DNA of 64,000 bases from Microbacterium proteolyticum (GTDB lineage Bacteria; Actinomycetota; Actinomycetes; Actinomycetales; Microbacteriaceae): positions 434,001-498,000 of the forward strand of contig NZ_JAUSZZ010000001.1 of the NCBI RefSeq assembly GCF_030818075.1. The letters are read 5' to 3'. Below are positions 22,003-31,653 of this stretch, one piece after another. The stretch's first letter is position 1. Every line of letters begins with the position of its first letter. The position numbers and the translations under genes were made by a program. The notes beneath the pieces are model-generated. The model was not told the origin of the DNA and searched no databases. It saw only the letters and a program-made list of their open reading frames with translations.

Positions 22003-23323
22003 GTGATCTCTCTCCCCACCCTCGGCCGACCGGGCGTCGATGACCCCGTGCTGGCGCGCATCCGCTCCCTCGACACCGCGCCGACGGGCTTCGGCGCGGT
22101 CGCGACGGTCGACGAGCAGTGGAAGACGCGCGCGTCGGCGACCTCGACCTCGGTGCGGGAGGGGATGACCGTCCTGGTGAAGGACAGCATCGACGTGGCG
22201 GGCCTGCCGACCACCGCGGGGTCCCGCGCGCTCGCCGAGTCCGTTCCGGACCAGGATGCCGAGATCGTCGCGAACCTCCGTCGAGCCGGCGCCGGCATCG
22301 TCGGCAAGACCAACCTGCAGGAGCTCTGCGGTTGGGTCACCTTCGCCGCCCCGGGCGGGTACAGCGCACGGGGAGGATCGCCCCGCAACCCCCGTGGGCA
22401 CCGCTTCCCGACGGGCGGATCGAGCTCGGGATCGGCCGCGGCCGCGGCTGCCGGCCTCGTGGACGCCACGATCGGCACCGACACCGGCGGGGTCGATCCT
22501 CGTTCCGGCGGCGAACTGCGGCGTCTACGGTCTGCGTCCCACCGTCGGGCTGTTGTCGCGGCGCGGAGCACTGCCGATCACCCTCGCACAGGACACCCCG
22601 GGTCCGCTGGCGCTGCGCGTCGCCCACCTCGCGGCCGCACTCGGCGGCATGCGCCCCGACAGTCATCGCCGGTACCTCGACGCCCTCCGCACCGACCGCC
22701 TCGCCGGCGCGCGCATCGCCCTCTGCCTCGCCGGCCCCGAGGCGGACGCGCAGAGCGCGTGGGCCGACGCGGTGGCGACGCTGGTGAACGCGGGAGCCGA
22801 CCTGCGACCCGCCACCACGGCGATCCCCGTCGACGGGCCCAGCGACCTCCTCGTGCCGGCGTTCGACTTCCGCGACTCGGTCGGCGACTACTTCGACGCC
22901 CTCCCCGCCGGCTCCCCCGTCCGCGACTTCGACGCGCTCTACGCGCACTACCGCGACGCGACGCCCCACGAGCAGCCCTACGGCATCGACAACATCGAGG
23001 CCTCCGCACGGGTGGACCTGAGCGCCGACCGCGCCTTGCGCAACCGACTCCGCGCCGACGAGCACGACGCGGCACGGCGCGTGCTCGACCACCTCCGCGA
23101 GGTCGACGGCGTCGACGCCGTGCTGTTCCCCGGTCCGCTCGCGACATTCCTCGCCAGTAAGTCCGGCCACCCCGCCCTGGCATTGCCCGCCGGCACGCTG
23201 CCGGGTGGCCGCCCCTTTGCCCTCAGCCTGCTCGCCACCCGCCCCGACGACGAGCAGTACCTGCTCGATCTCGCCGCCGCGTGGGAGCACCTGAACGGCC
23301 CCACTCCGTCCGCCTGTCCCTGA
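22003..23323 (+). pseudogene. Amidase (amidase signature family), interrupted by a +1 frameshift
   Basis: The first 160 codons give a normal amidase start: MTVLVKDSIDVAG with the catalytic Lys, TGGSSSGSAAAAAAG and GTDTGG. The frame then fails; the next frame continues with SILVPAANCGVYGLRPT and a complete C-terminus ending at 23323. One extra G in the G4 run at 22489-22492 accounts for it, since GGCGGGTCGATC would restore GTDTGGSILVPA. Repaired length is about 439 residues. GTG start with aaagga upstream. It is the first gene after the ROK control region and is followed by a peptide-type ABC importer and a nitrilase. Homopolymer position makes an assembly error plausible. Confidence 0.87.
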
Positions 23324-23375
23324 CCCACCCCACCTCGACGCGTTCGCGCATCACCCACCCGAAGGAGCTCCTCCC

Positions 23376-24893
23376 ATGCCACGCCCTCTCCGCGTGACGG
23401 CGGCCATCGCCCTCTCGCTCTCCGTCACCGCCGCCCTCGCGGGCTGCGCCGGGTCGTCGTCGGCCTCCTCGACCGACGAGCTCGACATCGCCACGACCGT
23501 CAGCGCGGTGAGCTTCGACCCGTACCTGGCCGACTCCGGTCCCTCGATCTGGATCCTGCAGCCCGCGTACGAGACGCTCATCACGAAGAACGTCGACGGC
23601 ACCTACACGCCCGGCCTCGCCTCGGCGTACGAGTACCTCTCCCCCACCAGCTTCCAGCTCACCGTGCGCGACGGCGTGACCTTCTCCGACGGCACCGCCC
23701 TGGACGCGGCCGGCGTGGTGGCGAACCTCGAGCGCGTCAAGACCGTCTCGGGTCCCGCGATCGGCAACGCGGCGGCGATCGACACGATCACCGCGACGGA
23801 CGCCAAGACCGTCCTCATCACGCTGTCGGCGCCCTTCCCCGCGATGGAAGACCTCCTGTCGCACAACGTGGGCATGATGGTCAGCCCGGCCGACCTCAGC
23901 AGCCCGGACCTCGCCACCGAGCCGGCGGGCACCGGCCCGTACGTGCTCGACACCGACGCCACCGTGTCGGGTGACCACTGGCGCTTCGTCCGCAACGCGG
24001 ACTACTGGGGCGATGCCTCGGCCTTCTCGTACGACGCGTTGGAGTACAAGTACTTCACCGACCCGTCGTCGACGCTGAACGCGGTGCGCGCGGGCACGAT
24101 GGACATCGCCCTCGGCAACACGACGACGGCCGAGGCGGCGAAGTCGGCGGGGCTGCAGATCGTCACGCAGGCCACCGACACCTGGGGACTCGTCCTCGGC
24201 GACCGCGCCGGCACCAATCAGCCGGCTCTCGGCGACGTCCGCGTGCGCCAGGCCCTGAACTACGCGATCGACCGCGACGCGATCACGAAGGCGGTCGTCG
24301 GCGAGTACGGCAGCCCCGCGCACCAGTACTTCGGAACCCAGACCACCGGCAACGTCCCGGCTCTCGACGACGCCTACCCGTTCGACCCCGAGAAGGCGAA
24401 GGAACTGCTGGCCGACGCCGGGTACGCGAACGGCTTCACGTTCGCCGTCACCGCGGTCCCCGGCATCCACGACGCCATGGTCCAGGCCATCCAGGGGTAC
24501 CTCGCCGAGGTCGGGGTGACGATGACCATCGACCAGGACGGCGACTTCTTCGCCAACGTGCAGGCCGCGAAAGACCCCGCGTACGCCCTGACGTACACCC
24601 AGGGTGACATGTACACGACGCTGGCCCCCATCGTCACCCCGACGGGCGTGCTCAACCCCTACAAGTCGTCGGACGAGCGGATCAACAGCCTGTACGCCCA
24701 GGCCGCCGCGTCGAGCGACCCCGCCGAGCAGACGTCGCTGTACCAGCAGATCGCCCAGATCGTCTCGGACGACGCGTGGTTCCTGCCGGTGTACTACGCC
24801 GACGTGATCGTCTACGCCTCGAAGAACGTCGAGGTGAAGCTGTGGCCCGGCGAGGGCTACCCCTGGATCTACGCCTGGTCGCCGATCTCCTGA
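23376..24893 (+). CDS. ABC transporter substrate-binding lipoprotein, peptide/nickel type (SBP_bac_5)
   Basis: A 505-residue family-5 extracytoplasmic binding protein. The lipobox ALAGC puts the lipidated Cys at residue 24. Family motifs include SFQLTVRDGVTFSDGT, GTGPYVLD and DVRVRQALNYAIDRDAI. GAAGGAG precedes the start. It supplies the importer formed by the next three genes. The neighbouring amidase and nitrilase suggest an amide, nitrile or peptide-like ligand rather than ordinary dipeptides, which is inference. Confidence 0.92.
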   Translation: MPRPLRVTAAIALSLSVTAALAGCAGSSSASSTDELDIATTVSAVSFDPYLADSGPSIWILQPAYETLITKNVDGTYTPGLASAYEYLSPTSFQLTVRDGVTFSDGTALDAAGVVANLERVKTVSGPAIGNAAAIDTITATDAKTVLITLSAPFPAMEDLLSHNVGMMVSPADLSSPDLATEPAGTGPYVLDTDATVSGDHWRFVRNADYWGDASAFSYDALEYKYFTDPSSTLNAVRAGTMDIALGNTTTAEAAKSAGLQIVTQATDTWGLVLGDRAGTNQPALGDVRVRQALNYAIDRDAITKAVVGEYGSPAHQYFGTQTTGNVPALDDAYPFDPEKAKELLADAGYANGFTFAVTAVPGIHDAMVQAIQGYLAEVGVTMTIDQDGDFFANVQAAKDPAYALTYTQGDMYTTLAPIVTPTGVLNPYKSSDERINSLYAQAAASSDPAEQTSLYQQIAQIVSDDAWFLPVYYADVIVYASKNVEVKLWPGEGYPWIYAWSPIS

Positions 24894-24972
24894 TGCCCCG
24901 CGGTCGGGGGCGGGGCCGCGAGCCCCGTCCCCGACCCCCACCCCCGCGTTCCTCCTCCGGAAGGAGAATCCC

Positions 24973-25908
24973 GTGCTCTCGGTCATCGGACGCCGTCTCG
25001 CGATCGCCGTCCCCCTCGTGCTCCTCGTCTCGCTGCTGACGTTCCTGCTCGTCCCGCTCATCCCCGGCGACCCCGCCGCGACGATCCTGGGCAACACCGC
25101 GACACCCGCACAGCTCGCGTCGCTGCGCGACGCGCTAGGCCTGGACCGTCCGCTGTTCGAGCGCTACCTCGACTGGCTCACCGCGGCACTGCGGGGGGAC
25201 TTCGGCACCAGCTTCTACGACCACTCCCCCGTGCTGGACACCATCGCCGCCCGCATCCCCGTCACGTTGAGCCTCACCCTCGCCGCGACCCTGCTGTCCC
25301 TGGTCGTCGGCGTGGGGCTGGGGGTGCTCGCCGCGGTGCGCGGCGGCCTCGTCGACCGCGCCGTGCAGCTGGTCTCGGTCGTCGGCATGGCGCTGCCCAA
25401 CTTCTGGCTCGCGCTCGTCCTCGTGCTCTGCCTGGCGATCTGGGTGCCGATCTTCCTCCCGTCGGGCTACGTCCCGTTCGAGGACGACCCCAACGGCTGG
25501 CTGCGCAGTCTGACGCTGCCGACGATCGCGCTCGGGCTCGCCTCGGCGACCGCGATCGCCCTGCAGACCCGCGCCAGCCTCACCGATCTCGCACGACGCG
25601 ACTTCGTCCGCATCCTGCGCGCGAAGGGCGTGTCCCGCACGTCGATCATCACGAAGCACCTGCTGCGCAACGCCTCGGGCCCCATCCTGACGGTGACCGG
25701 CCTGCAGTTCGTCGGCATGCTGGGCGGCGCGGTCGTGATCGAGCAGGTGTTCGCGCTCCCCGGGCTCGGCAGCCTCATCTTCGCCTCCGTGTCGAAGCTC
25801 GACGTTCCTCTCATGCAGGGGGTCGTTGTCGTCATGACCCTGCTCGTGGTCGCCGTGAACCTCCTCACCGACCTCGTCTCCGCCTGGCTCAACCCGAAAC
25901 TGAGGTGA
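24973..25908 (+). CDS. ABC transporter permease, DppB/OppB type
   Basis: A 311-residue inner-membrane permease: TM1 near residue 10-30, then PGDPAATILG and the binding-protein-dependent transport loop (LRAKGVSRTSIITKHLLRNA), ending NLLTDLVSAWLNPKLR as in DppB. GTG start with aaggag. It pairs with the fused permease-ATPase that follows almost without a gap. Confidence 0.92.
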   Translation: MLSVIGRRLAIAVPLVLLVSLLTFLLVPLIPGDPAATILGNTATPAQLASLRDALGLDRPLFERYLDWLTAALRGDFGTSFYDHSPVLDTIAARIPVTLSLTLAATLLSLVVGVGLGVLAAVRGGLVDRAVQLVSVVGMALPNFWLALVLVLCLAIWVPIFLPSGYVPFEDDPNGWLRSLTLPTIALGLASATAIALQTRASLTDLARRDFVRILRAKGVSRTSIITKHLLRNASGPILTVTGLQFVGMLGGAVVIEQVFALPGLGSLIFASVSKLDVPLMQGVVVVMTLLVVAVNLLTDLVSAWLNPKLR

Positions 25909-25910
25909 CC

Positions 25911-27665
25911 ATGTCCACCGCCCTCTCCCCCGCGCCCGCGGTCCCCACTGTCCGGACCCGCCGCGCCCGCCCACGAATCTCGGTTCCGCTGGTCCTGGCA
26001 CTCCTGTGGATCGCGATCGTCGTGATCGGTGCGATCGCCGCGCCGCTGCTGACCCCCTACGACCCGGTCAAGCAGGACCTGGCGAACACGCTCGCCCTCC
26101 CGACCGCCTCGCATCCGCTCGGAACCGACGGCCTGGGGCGCGACATCCTCAGCCGCCTGCTCCACGGCGGCCAGGTGAGCCTGCTCGGCGCCCTGCTCGC
26201 TCTCGTGGTCGCCTTCGTCATCGGCGTGCCGGCCGGGCTCACCGCGGGCTACTTCCGCGGGGGCCGCTGGGATGCCATCTCGGCGCGCATCATCGACCTG
26301 CTGCAGAGCGTGCCGGTCATCGTCATCCTGCTCACGATCCTCGCGGTGACCGGGAAGAACGTGTACACGGCCATGGCGGTGTTCGGCCTGATCGTCTCGC
26401 CGGTGTTCTTCCGACTCGCCCGCGACGGCGCCGCCGCCACGAGCGCGGAGCTGTACGTCGACGCGGCCAAGGTCTACGGACTGCGCTCGCCCCGGATCAT
26501 CGCCCGCCACGTGCTGCCGAACGTCCGCAACCCCCTGATCGTCCAAGCCACGATCGTGCTGAGCCTCGCGCTGCTCACGCAGGCGGGCCTCAGCTACCTG
26601 GGGCTCGCGAGCCCTCCCCCGGCGCCGAGCTGGGGCGGATCCGTGGCCGACGCGAACACCTACATCAACCAGCAGCCGTGGATGCTCGTCCCCTCCGGTC
26701 TCGTCCTGGTGCTGACGATCCTCGCGTTCACCGTCGTCGGAGACGCGGTGCGGGATGCCATTCCCGGAAACGCCGGCACCGGGCGCGGCGTGATGGTCGC
26801 GCGGACCCCTCTTCCCGCCGACGCCACCCCGGTGGACCAGCGGGGCTCGATGCTGTCGGTCGTCGGGCTCTCTGCCGCCGCCGGCGAGACGCCCCTGCTC
26901 ACCGATGTGTCGTTCGAGCTGCGGCGCGGCGAGATCCTCGCCCTGGTCGGCGAGTCCGGCTCCGGCAAGACGATGACCGCCATGTCGATCATCGGTCTGC
27001 TGCCGACCGGCGTCGAGGCGACCGCGGGACGCATCGTGCTCGACGGCGACGATCTGCTCACCCTCCCCGAGAGCGAGCTGCGCCACGTCCGCGGCCGTCG
27101 CATCGCCTACATCGGCCAGGAGCCGATGGTGAGCCTTGACCCGGCGTTCTCCGTCGCGCACCAGATCGACGAGTCGCTGCGGCTGCACCGCACGCTCGAC
27201 CGCCGCGCCCGCCGGGACGAGGTGCGCCGGCTGCTCGCGCAGGTGAAGATCGCCGACGTCGAGCGCGTCGCCCGCTCGTTCCCCCACGAGCTGTCGGGCG
27301 GGATGGCCCAGCGCGTCTGCATCGCCATGGCCCTGGCCGCCGAGCCCGAGCTGCTCATCGCCGACGAGCCGACCACGGCACTGGACGTCACCGTCCAGGC
27401 CGACATCCTCGAGCTTCTGCGCGAGCTGTGCCGGGAGCGGACGATGGCGATGATCATCGTCACGCACGACTTCGGTGTCGTCGCCGACGTCGCGGACCGC
27501 GCGATCGTGATGCTGCACGGGCGCATCATCGAGAACGCCGCCGTCGAGGAGCTCTTCGATCGCCCGAGCCACGAATACACGGCGGGCCTGCTCGCCGCGA
27601 ACCCCGCGATGCGCGGCGACGAACACGCCGTCTGGTATGCCGATGAGGAGGCGAGCACCCGATGA
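25911..27665 (+). CDS. Fused ABC permease (DppC) and ATPase (DppD)
   Basis: A 584-residue natural fusion. Residues about 1-285 are a DppC permease (HPLGTDGLGRDILSRLLHGG, then SYLGLASPPPAPSWG). A short linker of about 20 residues (AGTGRGVMVARTPLPADATP) leads to a complete ATPase with Walker A GESGSGKT, ABC signature LSGGMAQR, Walker B LLIADEP and an H-loop (IVTHDFG). No frameshift is involved. gagg six bases upstream favours the ATG at 25911; a GTG at 25905 overlaps the previous stop. Single-chain permease-ATPase versions occur in some actinobacterial peptide importers. Confidence 0.92.
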   Translation: MSTALSPAPAVPTVRTRRARPRISVPLVLALLWIAIVVIGAIAAPLLTPYDPVKQDLANTLALPTASHPLGTDGLGRDILSRLLHGGQVSLLGALLALVVAFVIGVPAGLTAGYFRGGRWDAISARIIDLLQSVPVIVILLTILAVTGKNVYTAMAVFGLIVSPVFFRLARDGAAATSAELYVDAAKVYGLRSPRIIARHVLPNVRNPLIVQATIVLSLALLTQAGLSYLGLASPPPAPSWGGSVADANTYINQQPWMLVPSGLVLVLTILAFTVVGDAVRDAIPGNAGTGRGVMVARTPLPADATPVDQRGSMLSVVGLSAAAGETPLLTDVSFELRRGEILALVGESGSGKTMTAMSIIGLLPTGVEATAGRIVLDGDDLLTLPESELRHVRGRRIAYIGQEPMVSLDPAFSVAHQIDESLRLHRTLDRRARRDEVRRLLAQVKIADVERVARSFPHELSGGMAQRVCIAMALAAEPELLIADEPTTALDVTVQADILELLRELCRERTMAMIIVTHDFGVVADVADRAIVMLHGRIIENAAVEELFDRPSHEYTAGLLAANPAMRGDEHAVWYADEEASTR

Positions 27666-28522
27666 TGACCACCACGACACCCGCGCCCGCGACCGACGGG
27701 ACACTCCGCGTGAACGACCTGCGCGTCACCTACCGCAAGCGCGGTCTGTTCACCCCGGCGTACACCGCGATCGACGGCGTCTCGTTCGAGCTGAAGCCCG
27801 GACGCACGCTCGGCCTCGTCGGCGAATCCGGCTCCGGCAAGAGCACCATCGGACGCGCGATCCTGGGCCTCACCCGCGTGGCCGGGGGACACATCTCGTA
27901 CGACGGGCGAGACATCACGCACCTGCCGCTCGCCCGTCGACGCGAGGTGAGCACGCAGATCCAGGTCGTCTTCCAAGACCCCTACAGCTCGCTGAACCCG
28001 TCCCTGACGGTGGGCGACATCCTCACCGAACCGCTGCTGGCGCTTCGCCGGATGACGCGGGCCGAGGCGGACGGCATCGTCCGCGGCCTCCTCGACCGCG
28101 TCTCCCTGCCCGGAAACGCCGTCGACCGCTACCCCCGGGAGTTCTCGGGCGGACAGCGCCAGCGCATCGCGATCGCCCGCGCGCTCGCGGTGTCGCCGCG
28201 ACTCGTCGTCTGCGATGAGCCCACGAGCGCGCTGGATCTCACCACGCAGGCGCAGGTGCTCGACCTCATGGCAGAACTGCAGCGCGACCTCGGCGTCAGC
28301 TACCTCTTCATCTCGCACGACCTCGCCGTCGTGCGCCAGGTCTCACACGAGGTCGCCGTGCTCAACAAGGGCCGGATCGTGGAGTTCGGCCCCACCCGCA
28401 CCGTGACCGAGACGCCGGCCGACGACTACACGCGTCTGCTGCTCGCCGCCGCTCCCGTCCCCGACCCTCGCCTGCAGCAGGAGAGGCGCCTCGCCCGCCG
28501 CGCCCTGCTGGCCGGCGCCTGA
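27662..28522 (+). CDS. ABC transporter ATPase, DppF/OppF type
   Basis: A 286-residue ATPase with Walker A GESGSGKST, the Q-loop VFQDPYSSLNPS, signature FSGGQRQR, Walker B RLVVCDEPTSALD and the C-terminal oligopeptide-type extension. The start overlaps the preceding stop (ATGATGA). It is the second ATPase of the importer, which therefore has one free ATPase and one fused to a permease. Confidence 0.93.
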   Translation: MMTTTTPAPATDGTLRVNDLRVTYRKRGLFTPAYTAIDGVSFELKPGRTLGLVGESGSGKSTIGRAILGLTRVAGGHISYDGRDITHLPLARRREVSTQIQVVFQDPYSSLNPSLTVGDILTEPLLALRRMTRAEADGIVRGLLDRVSLPGNAVDRYPREFSGGQRQRIAIARALAVSPRLVVCDEPTSALDLTTQAQVLDLMAELQRDLGVSYLFISHDLAVVRQVSHEVAVLNKGRIVEFGPTRTVTETPADDYTRLLLAAAPVPDPRLQQERRLARRALLAGA

Positions 28523-28542
28523 CCGTCCCCGAAGGAGCCCCC

Positions 28543-29433
28543 ATGGCCCAGATCACCCTCGCAGCCGTGCAGTCCGAGCCGGTGTGGTTCGACCTCGACG
28601 GCACGACCGACAAGACCGTCGCCCTGATCGCCGAGGCGGCCGCCCACGGCGCGCGTGTCATCGCGTTTCCCGAGACCTGGCTGCCGGGCTACCCCAGCTT
28701 CATGTGGTTCGGCGACGAGGACTACCGCGCGCCGTTCCGACAGCGCTACCTCGAGAACTCGCTCGTGGCGGGCAGCGCGCAGCATCGGCGGATCGAGACG
28801 GCGGCGCGAGAGGGGCGCATCACCGTCGTCCTCGGTCTGAGCGAACGCGTGGGCGACGAGCTCTACATGGCGCAATACGTCATCAGCGACGACGGCATCA
28901 CCACCATGAAGCGGCGGAAGCTGAAGCCGTCCGCGGTCGAGTGGGACATCTTCGCCTCCGGATCCGGTGCCGATCTCGAGGTCGTCGACAGCTCCATCGG
29001 CCGCATCGGTGCCCTCAACTGCTCGGAGAACCGCCGTCCGCTCCTCCGACACGCCCTGTTGTCGCAGAACGAGCAACTCCATGTGGCCTCCTGGCCGCAC
29101 TTCGGGCTCTATCCCGGGTTCGTCCCGATGAGCGCCGAGGCGAGTATGGCCGCGAGCTCGCAGTACGCCGCCGAGGGCGGTGTCGTGACCCTCGCCCCGA
29201 CCATCGTGGCCGGCGCCGCCTACCTCGAGCTGCTCGAGCTCCCGGAGGGCGAGAGCGATCGCATTCTCAGCGGCGGCGGTTCCACGCGCATCTTCGGACC
29301 TTTCGGTGAGAGCATCGCCGAACCACTCGCCCCCGAGGCCGACGGCATCCTGTACGCCACCGTGGACGAGTCCCTCCTCCACCGCGACCAGGAATACGAC
29401 GCGGACCCGACCTCCATCGTCAAACCGTGGTGA
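28543..29433 (+). CDS. Nitrilase (carbon-nitrogen hydrolase family)
   Basis: A 296-residue cytosolic enzyme with the Glu-Lys-Cys triad: Glu44 in FPETWLPGYP, Lys126 in RRKLKPSAVEWD and Cys160 in GALNCSEN. The LKP and LNCSEN contexts are those of true nitrilases (branch 1) that turn nitriles into acids and ammonia, rather than of aliphatic amidases or carbamoylases. It is 15-60 residues shorter than usual nitrilases, mainly at the C-terminus. GAAGGAG precedes the ATG. Position after amidase and importer suggests a nitrile/amide salvage route; the exact substrate is unknown. Confidence 0.9.
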   Translation: MAQITLAAVQSEPVWFDLDGTTDKTVALIAEAAAHGARVIAFPETWLPGYPSFMWFGDEDYRAPFRQRYLENSLVAGSAQHRRIETAAREGRITVVLGLSERVGDELYMAQYVISDDGITTMKRRKLKPSAVEWDIFASGSGADLEVVDSSIGRIGALNCSENRRPLLRHALLSQNEQLHVASWPHFGLYPGFVPMSAEASMAASSQYAAEGGVVTLAPTIVAGAAYLELLELPEGESDRILSGGGSTRIFGPFGESIAEPLAPEADGILYATVDESLLHRDQEYDADPTSIVKPW

Positions 29434-30674
29434 GCGCCCTGGCGGGCGGAGAGGATGCCGCCCGGCCCGGGCGTTCGGCGATCGCGAGCTTCGCCGTCCC
29501 CGCCTTCCGCGCCTACGCGGCCAGTGCGCAGGTCGCGTTCATCGGCTCGTGGATGCTGGGCACGTCGCAGAGCCTGCTCGTGCTCGATCTCAGCGGCGGC
29601 AGCGGTGCGGTGCTCGGCATCACCGCGGCGATCCAATTCGTCCCGCTCCTGGTCCTCGGCCCCGTGATCGGCGTGCTCGCCGACCGGTGGGGACCGCGTC
29701 GCCTGCTCATCGCCGGGGAGAGCACGATGGCCCTGGTCGGGCTCGCGCAGGCGACGTCGCTCCTGCTGGGGATCATGACCCTTCCCCTCGCGCTCGTTCT
29801 GGCCGCGGTCTACGGCCTCGGCTCCGCGCTCGAGAGCGCGATGCGCCCCACGGTGATCACCGAGATCGTGCCGGCCCGCGTCCTCTCGAACGCCGTCGGC
29901 CTCAACACCCTGTTCTTCCAGCTCGGCCGGCTGGTCGGTCCGAGCGCGGCGGGGTTCCTCATCGCGGGATTCGGGAACGGCCCGTCCTTCGTCGTCGGCG
30001 CCACCGCCCTCGGCGTCTTCGCCCTCGTGCTGACCCGGCTGCCCCGCCGGCGCGACGGCCACCCCGACGGTGACGAGGCCATTCCCGCGGGGATGGGACA
30101 CGCGGTGCACTTCGTCCTCACCGAACCGCGCCTGCGCCTCGTCTTCGCGCTCACCGCCGTCGCGGGCCTCATCTCCCCCAACATCCTGTCGATCGCGACC
30201 CTGGCCGCAACGCAGGACTTCTCCGCGGGGGCGACCGGCGTCGGCCTGCTCGGGTCGGCACTCGCGGTCGGCACCATCGCGGGGGCTGCCCTGACGGCGG
30301 TGCTCGGTCGGGTCACTCCCCGCTCGATCGCCGCGGCCGCCCTCGGCGTCTGCCTCCTCACCGCGGCCACCGGTGCGCTGCCGACCTTCCCCCTGTACGC
30401 GGTCGGCCTCGTCCCGGCGGGGATCGCCTCCATGCTGCTCATGGCGCAGGGCGCCGCCTTCGTGCAGCTGGTCACCCCGCGGGCGTTGCGCGGCCGCGTC
30501 AACGCGCTGTTCGCGATGGTCACGCTCTGCGGCATCCCCCTCGGCTCTCCCGTCCTCGGGACCCTCGCGGATGCCGTGGGGGCGCGATCCGCCTCCGTCC
30601 TCGCCGGAGCTGCCGTCGCCCTCGCCCTCGGTTTCGTCCTCCTCGCGCTGCGCGGCGGGTTACGGCGCGCGTGA
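29427..30674 (+). CDS. MFS transporter (EntS/MFS_3-like)
   Basis: A 415-residue carrier of the enterobactin-exporter-like branch, with TM1-2 containing GSWMLGTSQSLLVLDLSGGS and motif A as GVLADRWGPRRLL. The GTG start overlaps the nitrilase stop, so the two are co-translated, and a role in expelling the acid product or a toxic nitrile is plausible. Adjacent GTG codons at 29427 and 29430 are both possible starts. Its 3' end overlaps the facing LysR gene by 15 bp. Confidence 0.85.
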   Translation: MVSALAGGEDAARPGRSAIASFAVPAFRAYAASAQVAFIGSWMLGTSQSLLVLDLSGGSGAVLGITAAIQFVPLLVLGPVIGVLADRWGPRRLLIAGESTMALVGLAQATSLLLGIMTLPLALVLAAVYGLGSALESAMRPTVITEIVPARVLSNAVGLNTLFFQLGRLVGPSAAGFLIAGFGNGPSFVVGATALGVFALVLTRLPRRRDGHPDGDEAIPAGMGHAVHFVLTEPRLRLVFALTAVAGLISPNILSIATLAATQDFSAGATGVGLLGSALAVGTIAGAALTAVLGRVTPRSIAAAALGVCLLTAATGALPTFPLYAVGLVPAGIASMLLMAQGAAFVQLVTPRALRGRVNALFAMVTLCGIPLGSPVLGTLADAVGARSASVLAGAAVALALGFVLLALRGGLRRA

Positions 30675-31628
30675 CGCCGGCGGCGCACCGGTCGGCGGGT
30701 CTCCGCGCGTGCCGTCCTCCCGGCCCGAGGACTCCGCGGCGAACGCCCGCACGGCATCTTCCAGCACGGTGAAGAACCACCGGCGACCCGCGGTCGAGTG
30801 GTGGGCGGCGTTGGTGAACAGCCGCACGTCGAAACTCTCGACCAGCTCGCCCAGCGGACGCGCCCGCAGGGGCCACCGCCGCGCGAACATCGCCGCGACG
30901 CGTCGCGGCACGATCGCCGCGTCACCCGAGCGCACCAGCGTCTCGGGGAGGGTCGAGAAGTGATGCGCCCGCAGCACCGCGCGCGGCGTGATCCCCGCCT
31001 CGTCGAGTGCCCGGCCGACGCGGTCGTGACCCGACGACGAGTCGATCAGGGCCAGGCGCAGCGTCGCCAGCTCGGCGGGCTCGACCGGCACGCCGACGAG
31101 ATCGTCGGGCCAGGTCGCCACGCAGACGTAGGTCTCGGTGAACAGGTCGGTCGTGACGGTGCGCCCCGTGGGGGCGGCGCTGCTGACGGCGGCGTCGACC
31201 TCTCCGCTGAGGATCCAGCGGTCCACCGCGTCGACGTCGATGGGCACCACGTCGAGGCTCACGCCGGGCGCCTCGATCGACATGCGCTCCATGAGGGGCG
31301 GCAGGTAGGCGTACTCGCCCATGTCGGTCAGCGCCACGCGGAATCGGGAGCGGGCCGTGAGCGGGTCGAACTCCCGCCCCGCGACGACGTCGTCGATGGC
31401 GTCAATGGACGACCGGGCGACGGTGTAGAGCTGCTCCGCCCGCGCGGTCGGCGTCATCCCCCGGGCCGAGCGGACGAAGAGGGGGTCGCCGAGCTCCCCG
31501 CGCAGCCGGCCCAGCGCGTAGCTGACCGAGGGTTGGGTGACGTTGAGCGCTCCGGCCGCCCGCGTGAGGCTGCGGCGCTCGTAGATCGCCACGAAGGTGC
31601 GCAGCAGATCGAGATCGATGGATGCCAT
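30660..31628 (-). CDS. LysR family transcriptional regulator
   Basis: A 322-residue LTTR with an N-terminal winged helix (LRTFVAIYERRSLTRAAGALNVTQPSVSYALGR as the HTH region, residues 8-40) and a two-lobe effector domain from about residue 92. The last 25 residues are a variable tail. It is divergent from the mandelate-type operon, and the ATAG-N7-CTAT sequence between them is a typical LTTR site, so it most likely activates that operon with an aromatic hydroxyacid or ketoacid as inducer. Confidence 0.9.
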   Translation of the reverse strand: MASIDLDLLRTFVAIYERRSLTRAAGALNVTQPSVSYALGRLRGELGDPLFVRSARGMTPTARAEQLYTVARSSIDAIDDVVAGREFDPLTARSRFRVALTDMGEYAYLPPLMERMSIEAPGVSLDVVPIDVDAVDRWILSGEVDAAVSSAAPTGRTVTTDLFTETYVCVATWPDDLVGVPVEPAELATLRLALIDSSSGHDRVGRALDEAGITPRAVLRAHHFSTLPETLVRSGDAAIVPRRVAAMFARRWPLRARPLGELVESFDVRLFTNAAHHSTAGRRWFFTVLEDAVRAFAAESSGREDGTRGDPPTGAPPASRAP

Positions 31629-31653
31629 GTGCTCGCCCTTCCGCCGAACCTTT

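Noticed and set aside
26780..26850. Frameshift or missing stop between DppC and DppD
   Set aside because: The linker is in frame, has normal codon use, and permease-ATPase fusions of this kind occur in other actinobacterial importers.
25467..27704. Long minus-strand open frame (745 codons) opposite the ABC importer
   Set aside because: Shadow of the permease-ATPase fusion; no recognisable motifs.
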